A stretch of 64,000 nt of DNA from Verrucomicrobiales bacterium. GTDB taxonomy: Bacteria > Verrucomicrobiota > Verrucomicrobiia > Limisphaerales > J093. Where the stretch lies: assembly GCA_024233215.1 (NCBI GenBank), contig JACKPW010000007.1, positions 62,001 through 126,000 on the forward strand. The letters are read 5' to 3'. Positions 34,085-43,192 of this stretch are shown here, one piece after another. The position numbers were made by a program, and so were the translations under genes. The notes beneath the pieces were generated by a model. That model did no database searches and had not been told where the DNA came from. It worked only from the letters and a program-made list of their open reading frames with translations. The first letter of the stretch is position 1, and every line of letters begins with the position of its first letter.

Positions 34085-34212
34085 CCTCAGTTCAACCCAC
34101 CGACAACGGTCGGACGCCCTCGCCCACCGGTTGGAATCAGGCGCCTGTTTGGATTCTTGGGAATCCGCGTCAATCTGCCTCCCTCGGCGGTTCAACTGCT
34201 CTTCCTGGGATC

Positions 34213-35877
34213 ATGCGCATTACTGACGTCCTCGTTCGCAAGGGCCTGATCACCCAGGCCCAGCTTGACGAAGCCCTCCGCTTGCAGCGCCGCGAGGGGC
34301 TGCGACTGGATGAGGCCATCCTGCGCCTCGACCTGTTGGGCGAACGCCAGTTGCTGCAGGTGCTGGGCGAACATCTTGGTCTCCGCCTGGTCGACCTCAG
34401 CGGGGTGGTGATCGAGCCCGACGTGATCCGCGCTCTGCCATCCAAGCTGGTCTACCGCAACCGCTTGCTCCCCGTGGCCCGACACAACGGCGCGCTGGAA
34501 GTGGCCACCGCGGACGCGTTCGACATGAGCGTGTTCGATGACCTCCGGCTCCTCACCGGGGAGAACATCCGCCCCGTCCTCGCCATCCGGGACGACATCG
34601 AGAAACTGATCAAGGCCTACTACGGCGTCGGCGGCGACACCATTGAGGAAATGGTGGGTACCGAGACGGTGGACCTCGCCGAGGCGCAGGGCAGCGAGGA
34701 CCTCCTCGAGATGGCGCAGGAAGCCAGCGTCATCAAATTCGTCAACGAGATCATCGTCGAGGCCGTCAACGAGCGCGCCAGCGACATCCATATCGAGCCC
34801 TACGAAAAGGAACTGGCCATCCGCTACCGCATCGACGGCGTCCTGCACGAGGCCTCCCTGCCCCAGCACATCCACCGCTTTCAGGCTGCCATCATCAGCC
34901 GCATCAAGATCCTGGCGAACCTCAACATCGCCGAACGGCGGGTCCCGCAGGACGGCCGCATCGAGTTCAACGTGGGTGGACGCCAGATCGACGTCCGCGT
35001 CAGCGTCATCCCGATGTTGTTCGGCGAGGGCGTGGTGATGCGACTTCTGGACAAGGCCAATGTGCTGTTCACCCTGCCGCAACTGGGCATGGACGAGGAC
35101 ACGTTCGCAAGCTTCAGCACGCTCATCGCCCGGCCGCACGGCATCATTCTCGTCACCGGCCCCACCGGCAGCGGCAAGACCACCACCCTCTACGCCGCCC
35201 TCAATGCCATCGTCAGCCCCGAGATCAAGGTGCTCACCGTGGAGGACCCGGTCGAATACCACCTCAAGGGCGTCAACCAGATCCCCGTCCACGCCAAGGT
35301 CGGCATGACCTTCGAACGCGGTCTACGTTCCATCCTGCGTCACGACCCCGACGTCGTGATGATTGGTGAGATTCGCGATCTCGAGACCGCCCGGGCGGCG
35401 ACCCAGGCATCGCTCACGGGTCACCTGGTCCTCTCCACCCTCCATACGAACGACGCCGCCTCGGCCCCCATGCGCCTCATCGACATGGGCGTCGAATCCT
35501 ACCTGGTCAGCTCAACATTGATCGCCTCGATGGCCCAGCGCCTGGTCCGGCGCATCTGCCCGGCCTGCAAACGCGCGGCCGATCCCGCCGCCCACAAGCC
35601 GCCGCCCGACATGGATTGGGAACCCGGCGAAACGCTCTACGAAGGCGCCGGTTGCGAGAGATGCCGCCAGACCGGCTTCCGCGGGCGGAGCGGTTTGTAT
35701 GAGTTGATGCTGGTGAACGACGACCTCCGCCTGCAAATCGTCGATCGCGTCCCCACCAATCAACTGCTCAAGAGTGCCCGCCAGGCCGGTCTGCGACTGC
35801 TCCGGGAGGACGGCTGGCTCAAAGTCCGCCAGGGGATCACGACGGTGGACGAGGTCATCACCTGCACCGCCGTGTAA
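34213..35877 (+). CDS. gspE: type II secretion / type IV pilus assembly ATPase (GspE/PilB)
   Basis: 554 aa, typical for the family. The N-terminal GspE-N (MshEN) domain covers about 1-140 (LVRKGLITQAQLDEAL). The ATPase domain has Walker A GPTGSGKT (316-323), the Asp box VEDPVEYHL, Walker B HDPDVVMIGEIRD and the His box LVLSTLHTND. The tetracysteine zinc motif is C449/C452 and C481/C484. It powers pseudopilus or pilus extension. gspF follows after 20 nt; no secretin, major pseudopilin or prepilin peptidase gene is adjacent. Confidence 0.93.
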   Translation: MRITDVLVRKGLITQAQLDEALRLQRREGLRLDEAILRLDLLGERQLLQVLGEHLGLRLVDLSGVVIEPDVIRALPSKLVYRNRLLPVARHNGALEVATADAFDMSVFDDLRLLTGENIRPVLAIRDDIEKLIKAYYGVGGDTIEEMVGTETVDLAEAQGSEDLLEMAQEASVIKFVNEIIVEAVNERASDIHIEPYEKELAIRYRIDGVLHEASLPQHIHRFQAAIISRIKILANLNIAERRVPQDGRIEFNVGGRQIDVRVSVIPMLFGEGVVMRLLDKANVLFTLPQLGMDEDTFASFSTLIARPHGIILVTGPTGSGKTTTLYAALNAIVSPEIKVLTVEDPVEYHLKGVNQIPVHAKVGMTFERGLRSILRHDPDVVMIGEIRDLETARAATQASLTGHLVLSTLHTNDAASAPMRLIDMGVESYLVSSTLIASMAQRLVRRICPACKRAADPAAHKPPPDMDWEPGETLYEGAGCERCRQTGFRGRSGLYELMLVNDDLRLQIVDRVPTNQLLKSARQAGLRLLREDGWLKVRQGITTVDEVITCTAV

Positions 35878-35897
35878 TTCCCCCCGCCCGCTGCGCC

Positions 35898-37100
35898 ATG
35901 GCCGAATTCCGCTACACCGCCAAGAATCCCGCCGGCCAGACGGTCTCGGGGGTGATCAACGCCGACACCGAGGCCGGGGCCCTGCGCGTGCTCGACGAAC
36001 GCCGCCTCTTCCCCATTTCGCTGGGACTCGGCGGCAACGCCGCCAACCCCCAGGCTGAACGACGGCGCGTCCGCCCGCGCGACATCGGCATTCTCTACGG
36101 CCAACTCGGCGATCTCATCGGTTCCGGCGTGCCGCTGCTGCGGGCGCTCGATTCCCTGGTCCGTTCCACGGTCAATCCGCGCCTGACCGCCATTCTCAAG
36201 GAGGTCCGGGCCAGTGTGGCCGACGGCAAATCCCTCACCGACGCCTTCCGCGAATTCCCGGAGTCTTTCCCCCCGCTGCACACGGCCATGATCCAGGCCG
36301 GCGAACGGGCCAGCTTCCTCGAGGAGGTCCTGCAAAGCCTCTCCGGCTTTCTCGAGCGCCTGGACGAACTGCGCAACAAGGTCATTGGGTCGATGGTCTA
36401 TCCGGCGTTGCTGGCGGTGGTGGGCTCGCTGGTGCTGATCGCCGCCCTGCTGTTCTTCGTGCCGAAGTTCGAACCGTTGCTGGGCGACGTCCCCAAACCC
36501 CTGCCGACCGAGGTCGTGTTCGGCCTGAGCACCGTGCTGCGGAAGTATTGGTATCTGCTGGGCCTGGCCTTGGGCGGGGCCGGATTGCTGGTCTGGGGGG
36601 CCGTCTCCAGCGAACACGGCCGACGGGTCTGGGAGACGTGGCGGTTGAAGGTCCCGGTCGCCGGGCAGGCCCTCCGGTTGCTGGCCATCACCCGCTTCTG
36701 CCGCATCCTCGGCACCCTCCTCGCCAACGGCGTGCCCATCCTGCAATCGCTCGCGATCAGCAAGGACGCCACCGGCTCCCACCTGCTGGCGGACCAGATC
36801 GCGCTGGCGGCGGAGAACGTCCGCGAAGGCAAGGCGCTGACCGAGCCGTTGCGGGCGGGCGGGCTTTTCCCGGAACAAATCCTCGCCATGATCACCGTCG
36901 CCGAGGAATCCAACCGGCTCGACAAGGTCCTCCTGCACATCGCCGACACCGTGGAACGCCGCACGAACCGGCAGGTGGACCAGGCGGTGCGCCTGCTGGA
37001 ACCGGTGATCCTCTGCGGGGTCGCGGCCGCCATCGGCTTCCTCGCCCTCGGCCTGCTGCTCCCGATCTTCACCATGGCCAGCGCGCTGGGGAAGGCATAG
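35898..37100 (+). CDS. gspF: type II secretion / type IV pilus inner-membrane platform protein (GspF/PilC)
   Basis: 400 aa with two GspF domains (about 65-190 and 270-390) and three membrane segments (near 170-195, 215-240 and the C-terminus). Motifs are QLGDLIGSGVPLLRALDSL, MIQAGERASFLEEVLQSLSGFLE and, in the second domain, RILGTLLANGVPILQSLAI and MITVAEESNRLDKVL. It forms the membrane platform on which GspE acts. It is the second gene of the pair, with normal length and no anomalies. Confidence 0.93.
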   Translation: MAEFRYTAKNPAGQTVSGVINADTEAGALRVLDERRLFPISLGLGGNAANPQAERRRVRPRDIGILYGQLGDLIGSGVPLLRALDSLVRSTVNPRLTAILKEVRASVADGKSLTDAFREFPESFPPLHTAMIQAGERASFLEEVLQSLSGFLERLDELRNKVIGSMVYPALLAVVGSLVLIAALLFFVPKFEPLLGDVPKPLPTEVVFGLSTVLRKYWYLLGLALGGAGLLVWGAVSSEHGRRVWETWRLKVPVAGQALRLLAITRFCRILGTLLANGVPILQSLAISKDATGSHLLADQIALAAENVREGKALTEPLRAGGLFPEQILAMITVAEESNRLDKVLLHIADTVERRTNRQVDQAVRLLEPVILCGVAAAIGFLALGLLLPIFTMASALGKA

Positions 37101-37162
37101 CACTGTTCGGGTCACAGGAATAACTCCTCGCTCCAGCAGCGGGTTCCGGCTATGCTTCCCCC

Positions 37163-37429
37163 ATGGCAAACGGCCATACAACAGCCTTGGAACGGCTTCT
37201 GCGACCGCTTTCGAAGACGTTCACCCTCGAACTGGCCCGCGCTCTGGTGGGAATTCAGGCCGACGCCGAGACGCAGGATCGCTACGACCAGCTGGCGGCC
37301 AAACGGACTGAAGGGCAGTTGACGCCGGACGAACAAACCGAACTCGAATCAATCGTCCGGGCCAACACACTGCTGGGCGTACTCAAGGCTGAAGCCCACG
37401 CCTTTCTCGCCCAGGCCAAGTCGTCTTGA
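37163..37429 (+). CDS. small helical protein paired with the HNH gene
   Basis: 88 aa, no signal peptide, predicted all-helical (LERLLRPLSKTFTLELARALVGIQAD, RYDQLAAKRTEGQLTPDEQTELESIVRAN). I do not recognise a named domain. The stop is directly followed by the HNH start (TGAATG, 37427-37432), so the two are coupled. Such small-protein/HNH pairs are frequent in cyanobacterial and verrucomicrobial genomes and may be toxin-antitoxin-like; this is inference. Confidence 0.75.
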   Translation: MANGHTTALERLLRPLSKTFTLELARALVGIQADAETQDRYDQLAAKRTEGQLTPDEQTELESIVRANTLLGVLKAEAHAFLAQAKSS

Positions 37430-37642
37430 ATGGACAGCGCCACCAGGGAACGCGTCCGCCAGCAAGCCGAAAACCGCTGTGAGTATTGTCGGTTGCCTCA
37501 ACACGCCTCCGCGCTCCGCTTTCACCTCGAGCACATCATCGCCCGCCAGCACGGCGGCTCGGACAACGCTGACAACCTCGCGCTGGCCTGCCCGGAATGT
37601 AACTACCGGAAAGGCACCAATCATGCTGCTCGCAACGTATGA
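37430..37642 (+). CDS. HNH endonuclease, C-terminally truncated
   Basis: 70 aa. The HNH core is present: RCEYCRLPQ (first Cys pair), the His in FHLEHIIARQHGGSDNADNLALAC, and PECNYRKGTN (second Cys pair). In the HNH family it resembles, proteins usually run about 50-60 residues beyond KGPN, through a conserved Pro/His/Trp region. Here the frame ends eleven residues after the second Cys pair, close to a hairpin-bearing repeat at 37653-37674. The gene is therefore probably a decayed or truncated form, though the metal site itself is complete. Confidence 0.75.
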   Translation: MDSATRERVRQQAENRCEYCRLPQHASALRFHLEHIIARQHGGSDNADNLALACPECNYRKGTNHAARNV

Positions 37643-37652
37643 CCCATGGCTA

Positions 37653-37674
37653 CAAAGCCACGCTCGTGGCTTTG
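37653..37674. repeat. palindromic hairpin after the truncated HNH gene
   Basis: CAAAGCCACG (37653-37662) is the exact reverse complement of CGTGGCTTTG (37665-37674), with CT between. There is no T tract on either side. It may be a short mobile palindrome that replaced the 3' end of the HNH gene, or a terminator. The remaining sequence up to 37793 shows nothing else. Confidence 0.5.
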
Positions 37675-37793
37675 GCGGTCTTGGTCGCCGGAACGCGGAT
37701 CACGCTTAACCTCCCAGGCTTCGCCCTTCGGATTTCGGGCTTGGCGACCTTCTCGCGCCTTGCGCCCACCGCTGCTTCGGTTAAAACCCTCGC

Positions 37794-38384
37794 GTGAACC
37801 TGCCGAACCAGCTCACGGTATCGCGCTTCGGACTGACGGTGCTTTTCCTCATCGCCATGTTCGCGAAGTTTCCGTACTGCGAAACGGTGGCCTTGTTCTT
37901 CTTCGTGCTCGCCAGCATCACGGACTGGATGGACGGCGCCATCGCCCGCAAACGGAAGCTCATCACGAACTTCGGCATCCTGATGGACCCGCTGGCGGAC
38001 AAGATCCTCACCTGCTCTGCCTTCATCGCCTTTGTGGATCGCGGGTACCTGGCCGGCTGGGTGGCGATTGTCATCGTGGCACGTGAACTGGCCATCACCG
38101 GCATGCGGATGCTGGCGGCAGCCAAGAACGTGGTCCTGCCGGCCGAGGCTTTGGGCAAATACAAGACCATCTTCCAAATCGTCGCCAGCATCGCCGTGCT
38201 GGTGCTGCACAGCTACGAACAGTGGGGGGTCGTGGGCCGCGCGGTGTTCGGCTGGGGGATCGCCGGCAAGGCCTGGACCGAGTGGTTCACGCCGCTCTCA
38301 ATCTGGGTGGCCGTCATCCTCACCTTCGTTTCGGGTGCGCAGTACCTCTGGCGCAATCGACGCCTGTTCATGACCGACCTGTGA
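37794..38384 (+). CDS. pgsA: CDP-diacylglycerol-glycerol-3-phosphate phosphatidyltransferase
   Basis: 196 aa from GTG 37794. The CDP-alcohol phosphotransferase signature DG-x2-AR-x8-G-x3-D-x3-D is seen as DGAIAR, then NFGILMDPLADK. Several hydrophobic segments (FGLTVLFLIAMFA, VALFFFVLASI, IVIVAREL, IVASIAVLVL, IWVAVILTFVSG) place it in the inner membrane. It makes phosphatidylglycerophosphate, the substrate of the PgpA enzyme encoded by the next gene, with which it overlaps by 4 nt. Confidence 0.94.
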   Translation: MNLPNQLTVSRFGLTVLFLIAMFAKFPYCETVALFFFVLASITDWMDGAIARKRKLITNFGILMDPLADKILTCSAFIAFVDRGYLAGWVAIVIVARELAITGMRMLAAAKNVVLPAEALGKYKTIFQIVASIAVLVLHSYEQWGVVGRAVFGWGIAGKAWTEWFTPLSIWVAVILTFVSGAQYLWRNRRLFMTDL

Positions 38385-38905
38385 GCGTCTCCCGCAACCA
38401 GATCGTCCTCACGCTCGCCCAGGGTTTCGGCCTGGGCCGGATTCCTGTCGCACCGGGAACGTTCGGCACAATGCTCGGCTTCCCCTGGACGTTCCTCCTG
38501 CTGACCACCGGCACCCTCCCCCTCTATTTGCTGGGCAGCCTGCTCGGCATCATGGGAGCCGTCTGGATCTGCGGCGAAGCGGAACTGATCCTGGGGCGCA
38601 AGGATGATCCGTCCATCGTGCTCGATGAAATCGTCGCGATGCCGGTGGCCTTTTTCGGATGGTTTCTGGTGTGGCGTCAGGCAGCGGGGTTCTGGCCGGG
38701 ACCAGGGGTGATGGTCCTGAATTTCAACTGGATCTACAGCCTGGGCGTGTTCGCCCTGTTCCGGTTCTTCGACATCGCCAAGCCGTGGCCCATCGGCCGG
38801 ACCCAGGATCTCTGGGGCGGCCTGGGCGTCGTGGCGGACGACATCGCCGCCGGTGTCGCCGCCGGCATCGTCTGCTTCCTCGCCATGAGCATGCTGGTCG
38901 GGTGA
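38381..38905 (+). CDS. pgpA: phosphatidylglycerophosphatase A
   Basis: 174 aa from GTG 38381, overlapping the pgsA stop (GTGA). PgpA motifs: GLGRIPVAPGTFGTMLG, KDDPSIVLDEIVAMPVAF, FRFFDIAKPWPI and VVADDIAAGVAAGI. It is an integral membrane phosphatase that makes phosphatidylglycerol from the PgsA product, so the pair carries out two consecutive steps. Its stop is 2 nt from the stop of the convergent GH172 gene. Confidence 0.94.
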   Translation: MSVSRNQIVLTLAQGFGLGRIPVAPGTFGTMLGFPWTFLLLTTGTLPLYLLGSLLGIMGAVWICGEAELILGRKDDPSIVLDEIVAMPVAFFGWFLVWRQAAGFWPGPGVMVLNFNWIYSLGVFALFRFFDIAKPWPIGRTQDLWGGLGVVADDIAAGVAAGIVCFLAMSMLVG

Positions 38906-38907
38906 GG

Positions 38908-40863
38908 TCACCACTCCGGCCGGAACAGAAATCCCGCCCAATTGAAATCCCGGTTGAAGTAGTTCGTCAGCTTCACCACCACCTCGTTTCGCCCGGCGCG
39001 CAACGGTAACTCGATCCAGCACGACTCGAAGCCGTTGAAATGCTGCGCTCCGGTGTAAACACGATCCCCGTTCACCCACACCTCGCACGGGTCGTCGTGC
39101 GCAAACAGGCACCGCACGGTCCGGGCCTGGTCCGAATCGAGGAACCGCCGCGCCAGCATCGCGTGTCCCATGCCGCCCAACTCGGCCTCGTAACCGATCT
39201 TCGTCCCGTGCCGCCCCAGGTAGGTCAGATTCAACATCGGTCCCACCGACCACTCGTGCATCCAACCCGCCACGAAACGCTCCTCCACCAACCGGCACTC
39301 GAACTCCTGCCCGGCATCCAGGGCGGCCACTTCCGGCAACACCGAGAACAAGGGAACGGTCGCGCTGCCCGCCGTGTCGTGCGGAATGGGCACCGGCCCG
39401 AACACATCCCATTCCACGGATTGCTCGCGGGCGCCATCCGCCACGGTCGTGTCCTCCGGCGAATCCTGATACCACACCGCAACACTTTCCGGGCTCAAAT
39501 CCGCGAAGGCGCCCCACTCCAGCGCCAGCGATTTCGTGAAGGGATACACGTTCTCGAAATGATGCCGGTAGCGGCCCTCGTCGTTCGTATGAGCCACGGC
39601 ATAGGGGTGGTGCGCGCCCTTTCCAAACCACGCGAAGGTGAAGTAGTCCTCGCCATTCACCCCGTGAAGGAAGGCCGGTCGATCGCCCTCACCGTCGATC
39701 ACCGCGAAATCGCCGCCGCCGTGGTCGTGACCGGTCCGGTACAACGTCATCCCGAGCCAATGGCCCCGCCCGCGCACGTAGAGCACCTGATGCAACCGAT
39801 GCCCATCCGTCCGTCCGGTGCGCTGATGCCGCGCGTGGAACCACCCCCACGCCGGAGAGAAGGACGGCACCTGCTCAGTCGTCGCGTCCAGCGCAACCGA
39901 GGCTCCCGCATCACCTTCGTTCACCACGACAATCTCCATGGTCCGACGAAAAGGCATGGGCAGGTAACAACTGGAGTCATTCGCCCCGTGCGCCTGGAAG
40001 CTCACACCCTCGAACGGCCCCAGGAACCGTTCCAACGGCGCATCCACGGCGTAGCCCTCCGCACCGTCAAACCGGATCAGCAACCGGAACCGCGCGTCCG
40101 GCGACCACGCAAACCGCAGTTCCCGTGCGATCGCCGGTCCGGCGAGACTGGCGAGCACCACCTTCTCCCCGGACGCCAGTTCCCGCGGCGGCACCTCCAC
40201 CCGCGACTCGGGCAAATCCGAGGTTGCCCCGCAGACCGATTGGGCCGGCAACCCGACATAATGAAAGGTTGGCTCCGCCGCCGACCCGTTTGAAATCAGC
40301 CGCGTTCCCCGGAGTGAATCGTCGTTGAGCCGGTAATCAAGCTGGCAAAACCACAACCAGAAGGACTCCTGCCGCTGAACGACATCCAGTCGGAGACTCT
40401 GATCGAAGGGGATGGGCAGGAACAGGTTGAAGGCACGGTTGTGCACCGGCAGCACGTTCGCCGGAGCCACCGGCACAATGACCCCAGCGGCTGCCGACAC
40501 CATCGATTCGTCTGTAAACCGCAGGCTCGGGGTGGTTTCCCCGTCCACGAACACCTCCCAATCGAAGTACGGTTCCCCCTCCCCACGGGTGGTCCAGATG
40601 TGACGGAGGGAGCCCTCCCCCTGCAGGTCGAGCAGTGTGTAGCGCGTCCCCACCCCCTGCCAGACGCCGGCATGCCGCTCGGGGCTTTCCACGAAACTCG
40701 CCTTGCCCGGACGGTAATCGCGAAGGACGAAGATGTCGTCCAAAGTCCGGTGCCGCAGGGTATCCAGAGGTTCCTCGACTGCGGCAATCGCGGACACAGC
40801 GAGGATGCCGGCCACGAGCGGCCAAAGCCCGGGACAGACCGGAAATCGAAGGGTAGAACGCAT
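38908..40863 (-). CDS. secreted DUF2961/GH172-family protein
   Basis: 651 aa with a signal peptide (LWPLVAGILAVSAIAAVEE). The DUF2961 region shows LDLQGEGSLRHIWTT, YFDWEVFVDGETTPSLR and NLFLPIPFDQSLRLDVVQ in the first half, and CYLPMPFRRTMEIVVVNEG and RGRGHWLGMTLYRTG in the second. This is the double jelly-roll fold now classified as GH172, whose members act on difructose anhydrides and on arabinofuranosides. The last 130 residues look like a separate beta domain (LPLRAGRNEVVVKLTNYFNR). The substrate is unknown. Confidence 0.82.
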   Translation of the reverse strand: MRSTLRFPVCPGLWPLVAGILAVSAIAAVEEPLDTLRHRTLDDIFVLRDYRPGKASFVESPERHAGVWQGVGTRYTLLDLQGEGSLRHIWTTRGEGEPYFDWEVFVDGETTPSLRFTDESMVSAAAGVIVPVAPANVLPVHNRAFNLFLPIPFDQSLRLDVVQRQESFWLWFCQLDYRLNDDSLRGTRLISNGSAAEPTFHYVGLPAQSVCGATSDLPESRVEVPPRELASGEKVVLASLAGPAIARELRFAWSPDARFRLLIRFDGAEGYAVDAPLERFLGPFEGVSFQAHGANDSSCYLPMPFRRTMEIVVVNEGDAGASVALDATTEQVPSFSPAWGWFHARHQRTGRTDGHRLHQVLYVRGRGHWLGMTLYRTGHDHGGGDFAVIDGEGDRPAFLHGVNGEDYFTFAWFGKGAHHPYAVAHTNDEGRYRHHFENVYPFTKSLALEWGAFADLSPESVAVWYQDSPEDTTVADGAREQSVEWDVFGPVPIPHDTAGSATVPLFSVLPEVAALDAGQEFECRLVEERFVAGWMHEWSVGPMLNLTYLGRHGTKIGYEAELGGMGHAMLARRFLDSDQARTVRCLFAHDDPCEVWVNGDRVYTGAQHFNGFESCWIELPLRAGRNEVVVKLTNYFNRDFNWAGFLFRPEW

Positions 40864-40929
40864 GCGCAGACTCTACCGCCGCACCTCGGCCGGACAAGCC
40901 TGCTCCGCCCCACCCTTCCCGTCATCCCG

Positions 40930-41005
40930 GTGGCGGCGGACTGGCGTTAGCCGCCCCCCTCTCCGTTTCCCGCTCATTCCGGCGCCTGCCAAAGCGCCGC
41001 TACGA
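40930..41005 (+). repeat. intergenic repeat, copy 2 of 2
   Basis: Begins GTGGCGGCGGACTGGCG and ends AAAGCGCCGCTACGA; same architecture and near-identical ends as 26325-26398. It lies in the 219-nt divergent gap between the GH172 and TlpA-like genes. Confidence 0.7.
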
Positions 41006-41082
41006 ACGGGGCGCGCCTCAATCAAGCCGGTTCCCGTGACTTCTCGGTTGAACAAACCCCGGTTTCAAGCGTCTATAGCGCC

Positions 41083-42321
41083 ATGACGAAAAGTCGTATC
41101 GCCATTGCCGGTCTCACGCTGGGAATCGTCGGCCTCCTGCTCATGCCGGCCCGCACCGCCGATCTCGGCAAGCCCGCGGCTCCGCTGAAGATCGCGGAAT
41201 GGGTCAAAGGCAAGGCGGTTGACCTCGCTGACGCCAAGGGCAGGAAGGTCGTCGTGGTGGAATTCTGGGCCACGTGGTGTCCCCCCTGCCGCACCAGCAT
41301 CCCGCACCTGACGGAATTGCAGAAGAAGTTCAAGGACAAGGACGTGGTGTTCATCGGCGTGACCGACGAGAAGGCCGATGTGGTCAAGCCGTTCGTGAAG
41401 AAGATGGGTGACCAGATGGACTACATCGTCGCCATCGATCAGGATGGGCAAACCGCCAAGGGCTACATGGAGGCCTACGGCCAGAACGGCATTCCAACCG
41501 CCTTTGTCGTGGACAAGGCCGGCAACGTGGTCTGGGTGGGACATCCGATGGCGGACCTGGAACGAACAGTCGAGGCCGTGCTTGCGGGTACCTACGACAT
41601 CAAGACCGCCCAGCGCCGGGCCGAGGCCATGGAGCTGGTTCAGAAATTCTTCACCGAAGCGCAGCAGGATGAAGCCGACGACGCGGCCCTGGAGAAACTC
41701 GCCGCCCAGATCGAGAAGCTGGACCAGGAGGTCGGCGGCCTCTTCCCGGGGCAACCCCTCACGGCGAAGATGCTGCTCGGCCAGGCCCGGGCCGGCAAAC
41801 TGCTCCAGCGCTACCAGGAGGCAGTGCTGGGCGGAGAGGACGAGACGAAGCTGGCGGCCATCGAGGCGGAGATCCGCCCGCAACTCCCGGAGGACGTTGA
41901 CTTCGATCAGATCAAGGCCCAGATGCTTGCCGGTCGGCTCACGAACGAATACCTGCGGGCCGTCACGGGCGAGGACGCGGCAGCCGCCACGAAATTGCAG
42001 CCCCGCATCCTGAAGGAACTGAAAGCCCAACCCCAGGCCCTCAACAACATCGCCTGGACCATCGCGACGGATGAAAACGTCAAACACCGCGACCTGAAGT
42101 TCGCCTTGGAGGTTGCCAAGCTCGCCCTCGACGCCACCAACGAGAAGGAGCCCGACATCATCGACACCTACGCGCGGGTGCTCTTCGAGACCGGCAAGGT
42201 CGCGGAGGCGGTCCGCTACGAGGAGATGGCACTCAAACTGGCGGACGACAATCCGGACCTCAAGGCGGCCCTGCAGAAGTCGTTGGACGAGTTCCGCGCC
42301 AAACTCAACGCCAAGCCGTAG
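41083..42321 (+). CDS. TlpA-like thioredoxin-fold protein with helical repeat tail
   Basis: 412 aa. The N-terminal signal or anchor (RIAIAGLTLGIVGLLLMPARTA) puts the protein in the periplasm. The thioredoxin domain has the active site WCPPC (C66, C69) and the cis-Pro in NGIPTAFVVDKAG. From about residue 180 the protein is helical, with TPR-like stretches (PQALNNIAWTIATDENVKH, PDIIDTYARVLFETGKVAEAV). TlpA/ResA proteins reduce disulfides for cytochrome assembly or act as peroxidases. The long helical tail is unlike plain ResA but is seen in Planctomycetes and Verrucomicrobia (recollection). Confidence 0.88.
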   Translation: MTKSRIAIAGLTLGIVGLLLMPARTADLGKPAAPLKIAEWVKGKAVDLADAKGRKVVVVEFWATWCPPCRTSIPHLTELQKKFKDKDVVFIGVTDEKADVVKPFVKKMGDQMDYIVAIDQDGQTAKGYMEAYGQNGIPTAFVVDKAGNVVWVGHPMADLERTVEAVLAGTYDIKTAQRRAEAMELVQKFFTEAQQDEADDAALEKLAAQIEKLDQEVGGLFPGQPLTAKMLLGQARAGKLLQRYQEAVLGGEDETKLAAIEAEIRPQLPEDVDFDQIKAQMLAGRLTNEYLRAVTGEDAAAATKLQPRILKELKAQPQALNNIAWTIATDENVKHRDLKFALEVAKLALDATNEKEPDIIDTYARVLFETGKVAEAVRYEEMALKLADDNPDLKAALQKSLDEFRAKLNAKP

Positions 42322-42328
42322 CCCTCCC

Positions 42329-42349
42329 GTTGCCGGCTGCGCCGGCAAC
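42329..42349. terminator. hairpin between convergent genes
   Basis: GTTGCCGGC (42329-42337) and GCCGGCAAC (42341-42349) form a perfect 9-bp stem with a 3-nt loop, 8 nt past the TlpA-like stop. No T tract follows, so its strength as a terminator is uncertain. Confidence 0.5.
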
Positions 42350-42419
42350 ACCGCCCGACGACCGCACTCTCAGCCCGGCCCCCGGGACCGAGCGTGGGGA
42401 CTGCCACTCCACCCTCCTG

Positions 42420-42446
42420 TTCGTGTCGATTCGTGTCCATTTGTGG
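42420..42446 (-). repeat. 10-bp-period intergenic repeat, copy 2
   Basis: TTCGTGTCGA and TTCGTGTCCA followed by TTTGTGG. On the minus strand the units read CGAATCGACA and CAAATGGACA, matching the CGGATGAACA units at 34055-34074. It lies between convergent genes. Confidence 0.55.
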
Positions 42447-42501
42447 TTCGCTGCGGAATCGTCACGGTTCCGGGACCGCCGCACCGCTCTGCCTGGCCCG
42501 G

Positions 42502-43125
42502 TTACAGCGCAGTGATCCGCGCCGCCAGACGGGCGACCTCCCGTTCCCCGACAGGGGCATCCAGCACGACATCCGCACGGTGCGCCTGCGATTCCACGAA
42601 CCGCGCGTGCATCGGCTCCACCTGCGTCTCGAACTGGTGCCGCACGGATTCCTCCGAACGCCCGCGCTCCCGCACATCCCGCGCAAGGCGGCGCTCCAGG
42701 CGCAAGGCGGCATCGCATCGGAGGAATACCTTCAGGTCGAACCGCGCGCGGAGCGTGGGACGACGCAGCAGCCACAGCCCCTCGACCACCACCACACCTC
42801 GCGGCACCAACCGGCGTGGATCCGGTCGCCGGCAATGCGTGGCAAAATCGTATCCGGGCGCGGCCACCGTCCGGCCCCGGGTCAACTCGTCGAGAACCTC
42901 CTCCAGCAGGGACCAATCGATGGCCCGCGGATGATCGAAGTTCACCCGCCCCCGCCGGGCAGGTGCCAGGTGCGACAGGTCACGGTAGAAGTCGTCCAAT
43001 GCCAACCGGAGCGCGGGTGGGTTCAAGACCTCAGCCAGGCGGTCGGCCAGCCAGGTCTTGCCGGAGGCGCTGCCTCCCGCCACCGCCACGAGTTTGGGGC
43101 GCTTCACGCGCGGGATCTTCCCCAC
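42502..43125 (-). CDS. uridine-kinase-like P-loop kinase
   Basis: 207 aa. Walker A is GGSASGKT (17-24). The uridine kinase/phosphoribulokinase signature continues with LALDDFYRDLSHL, NFDHPRAIDW, APGYDFATHCR and VVVEGLWLL. It probably phosphorylates a nucleoside or related small molecule with ATP; uridine is the usual substrate in this family, but specificity is not proven here. It is convergent with the TlpA-like gene and divergent from the prenyltransferase gene (67-nt gap). Confidence 0.85.
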   Translation of the reverse strand: MGKIPRVKRPKLVAVAGGSASGKTWLADRLAEVLNPPALRLALDDFYRDLSHLAPARRGRVNFDHPRAIDWSLLEEVLDELTRGRTVAAPGYDFATHCRRPDPRRLVPRGVVVVEGLWLLRRPTLRARFDLKVFLRCDAALRLERRLARDVRERGRSEESVRHQFETQVEPMHARFVESQAHRADVVLDAPVGEREVARLAARITAL

Positions 43126-43192
43126 GCGGGACTCCGGAAGGAAAGCCCGAAAAGCTTGCGGACACCGGCCGGCTTCGGTTTACGCTTCCCTC

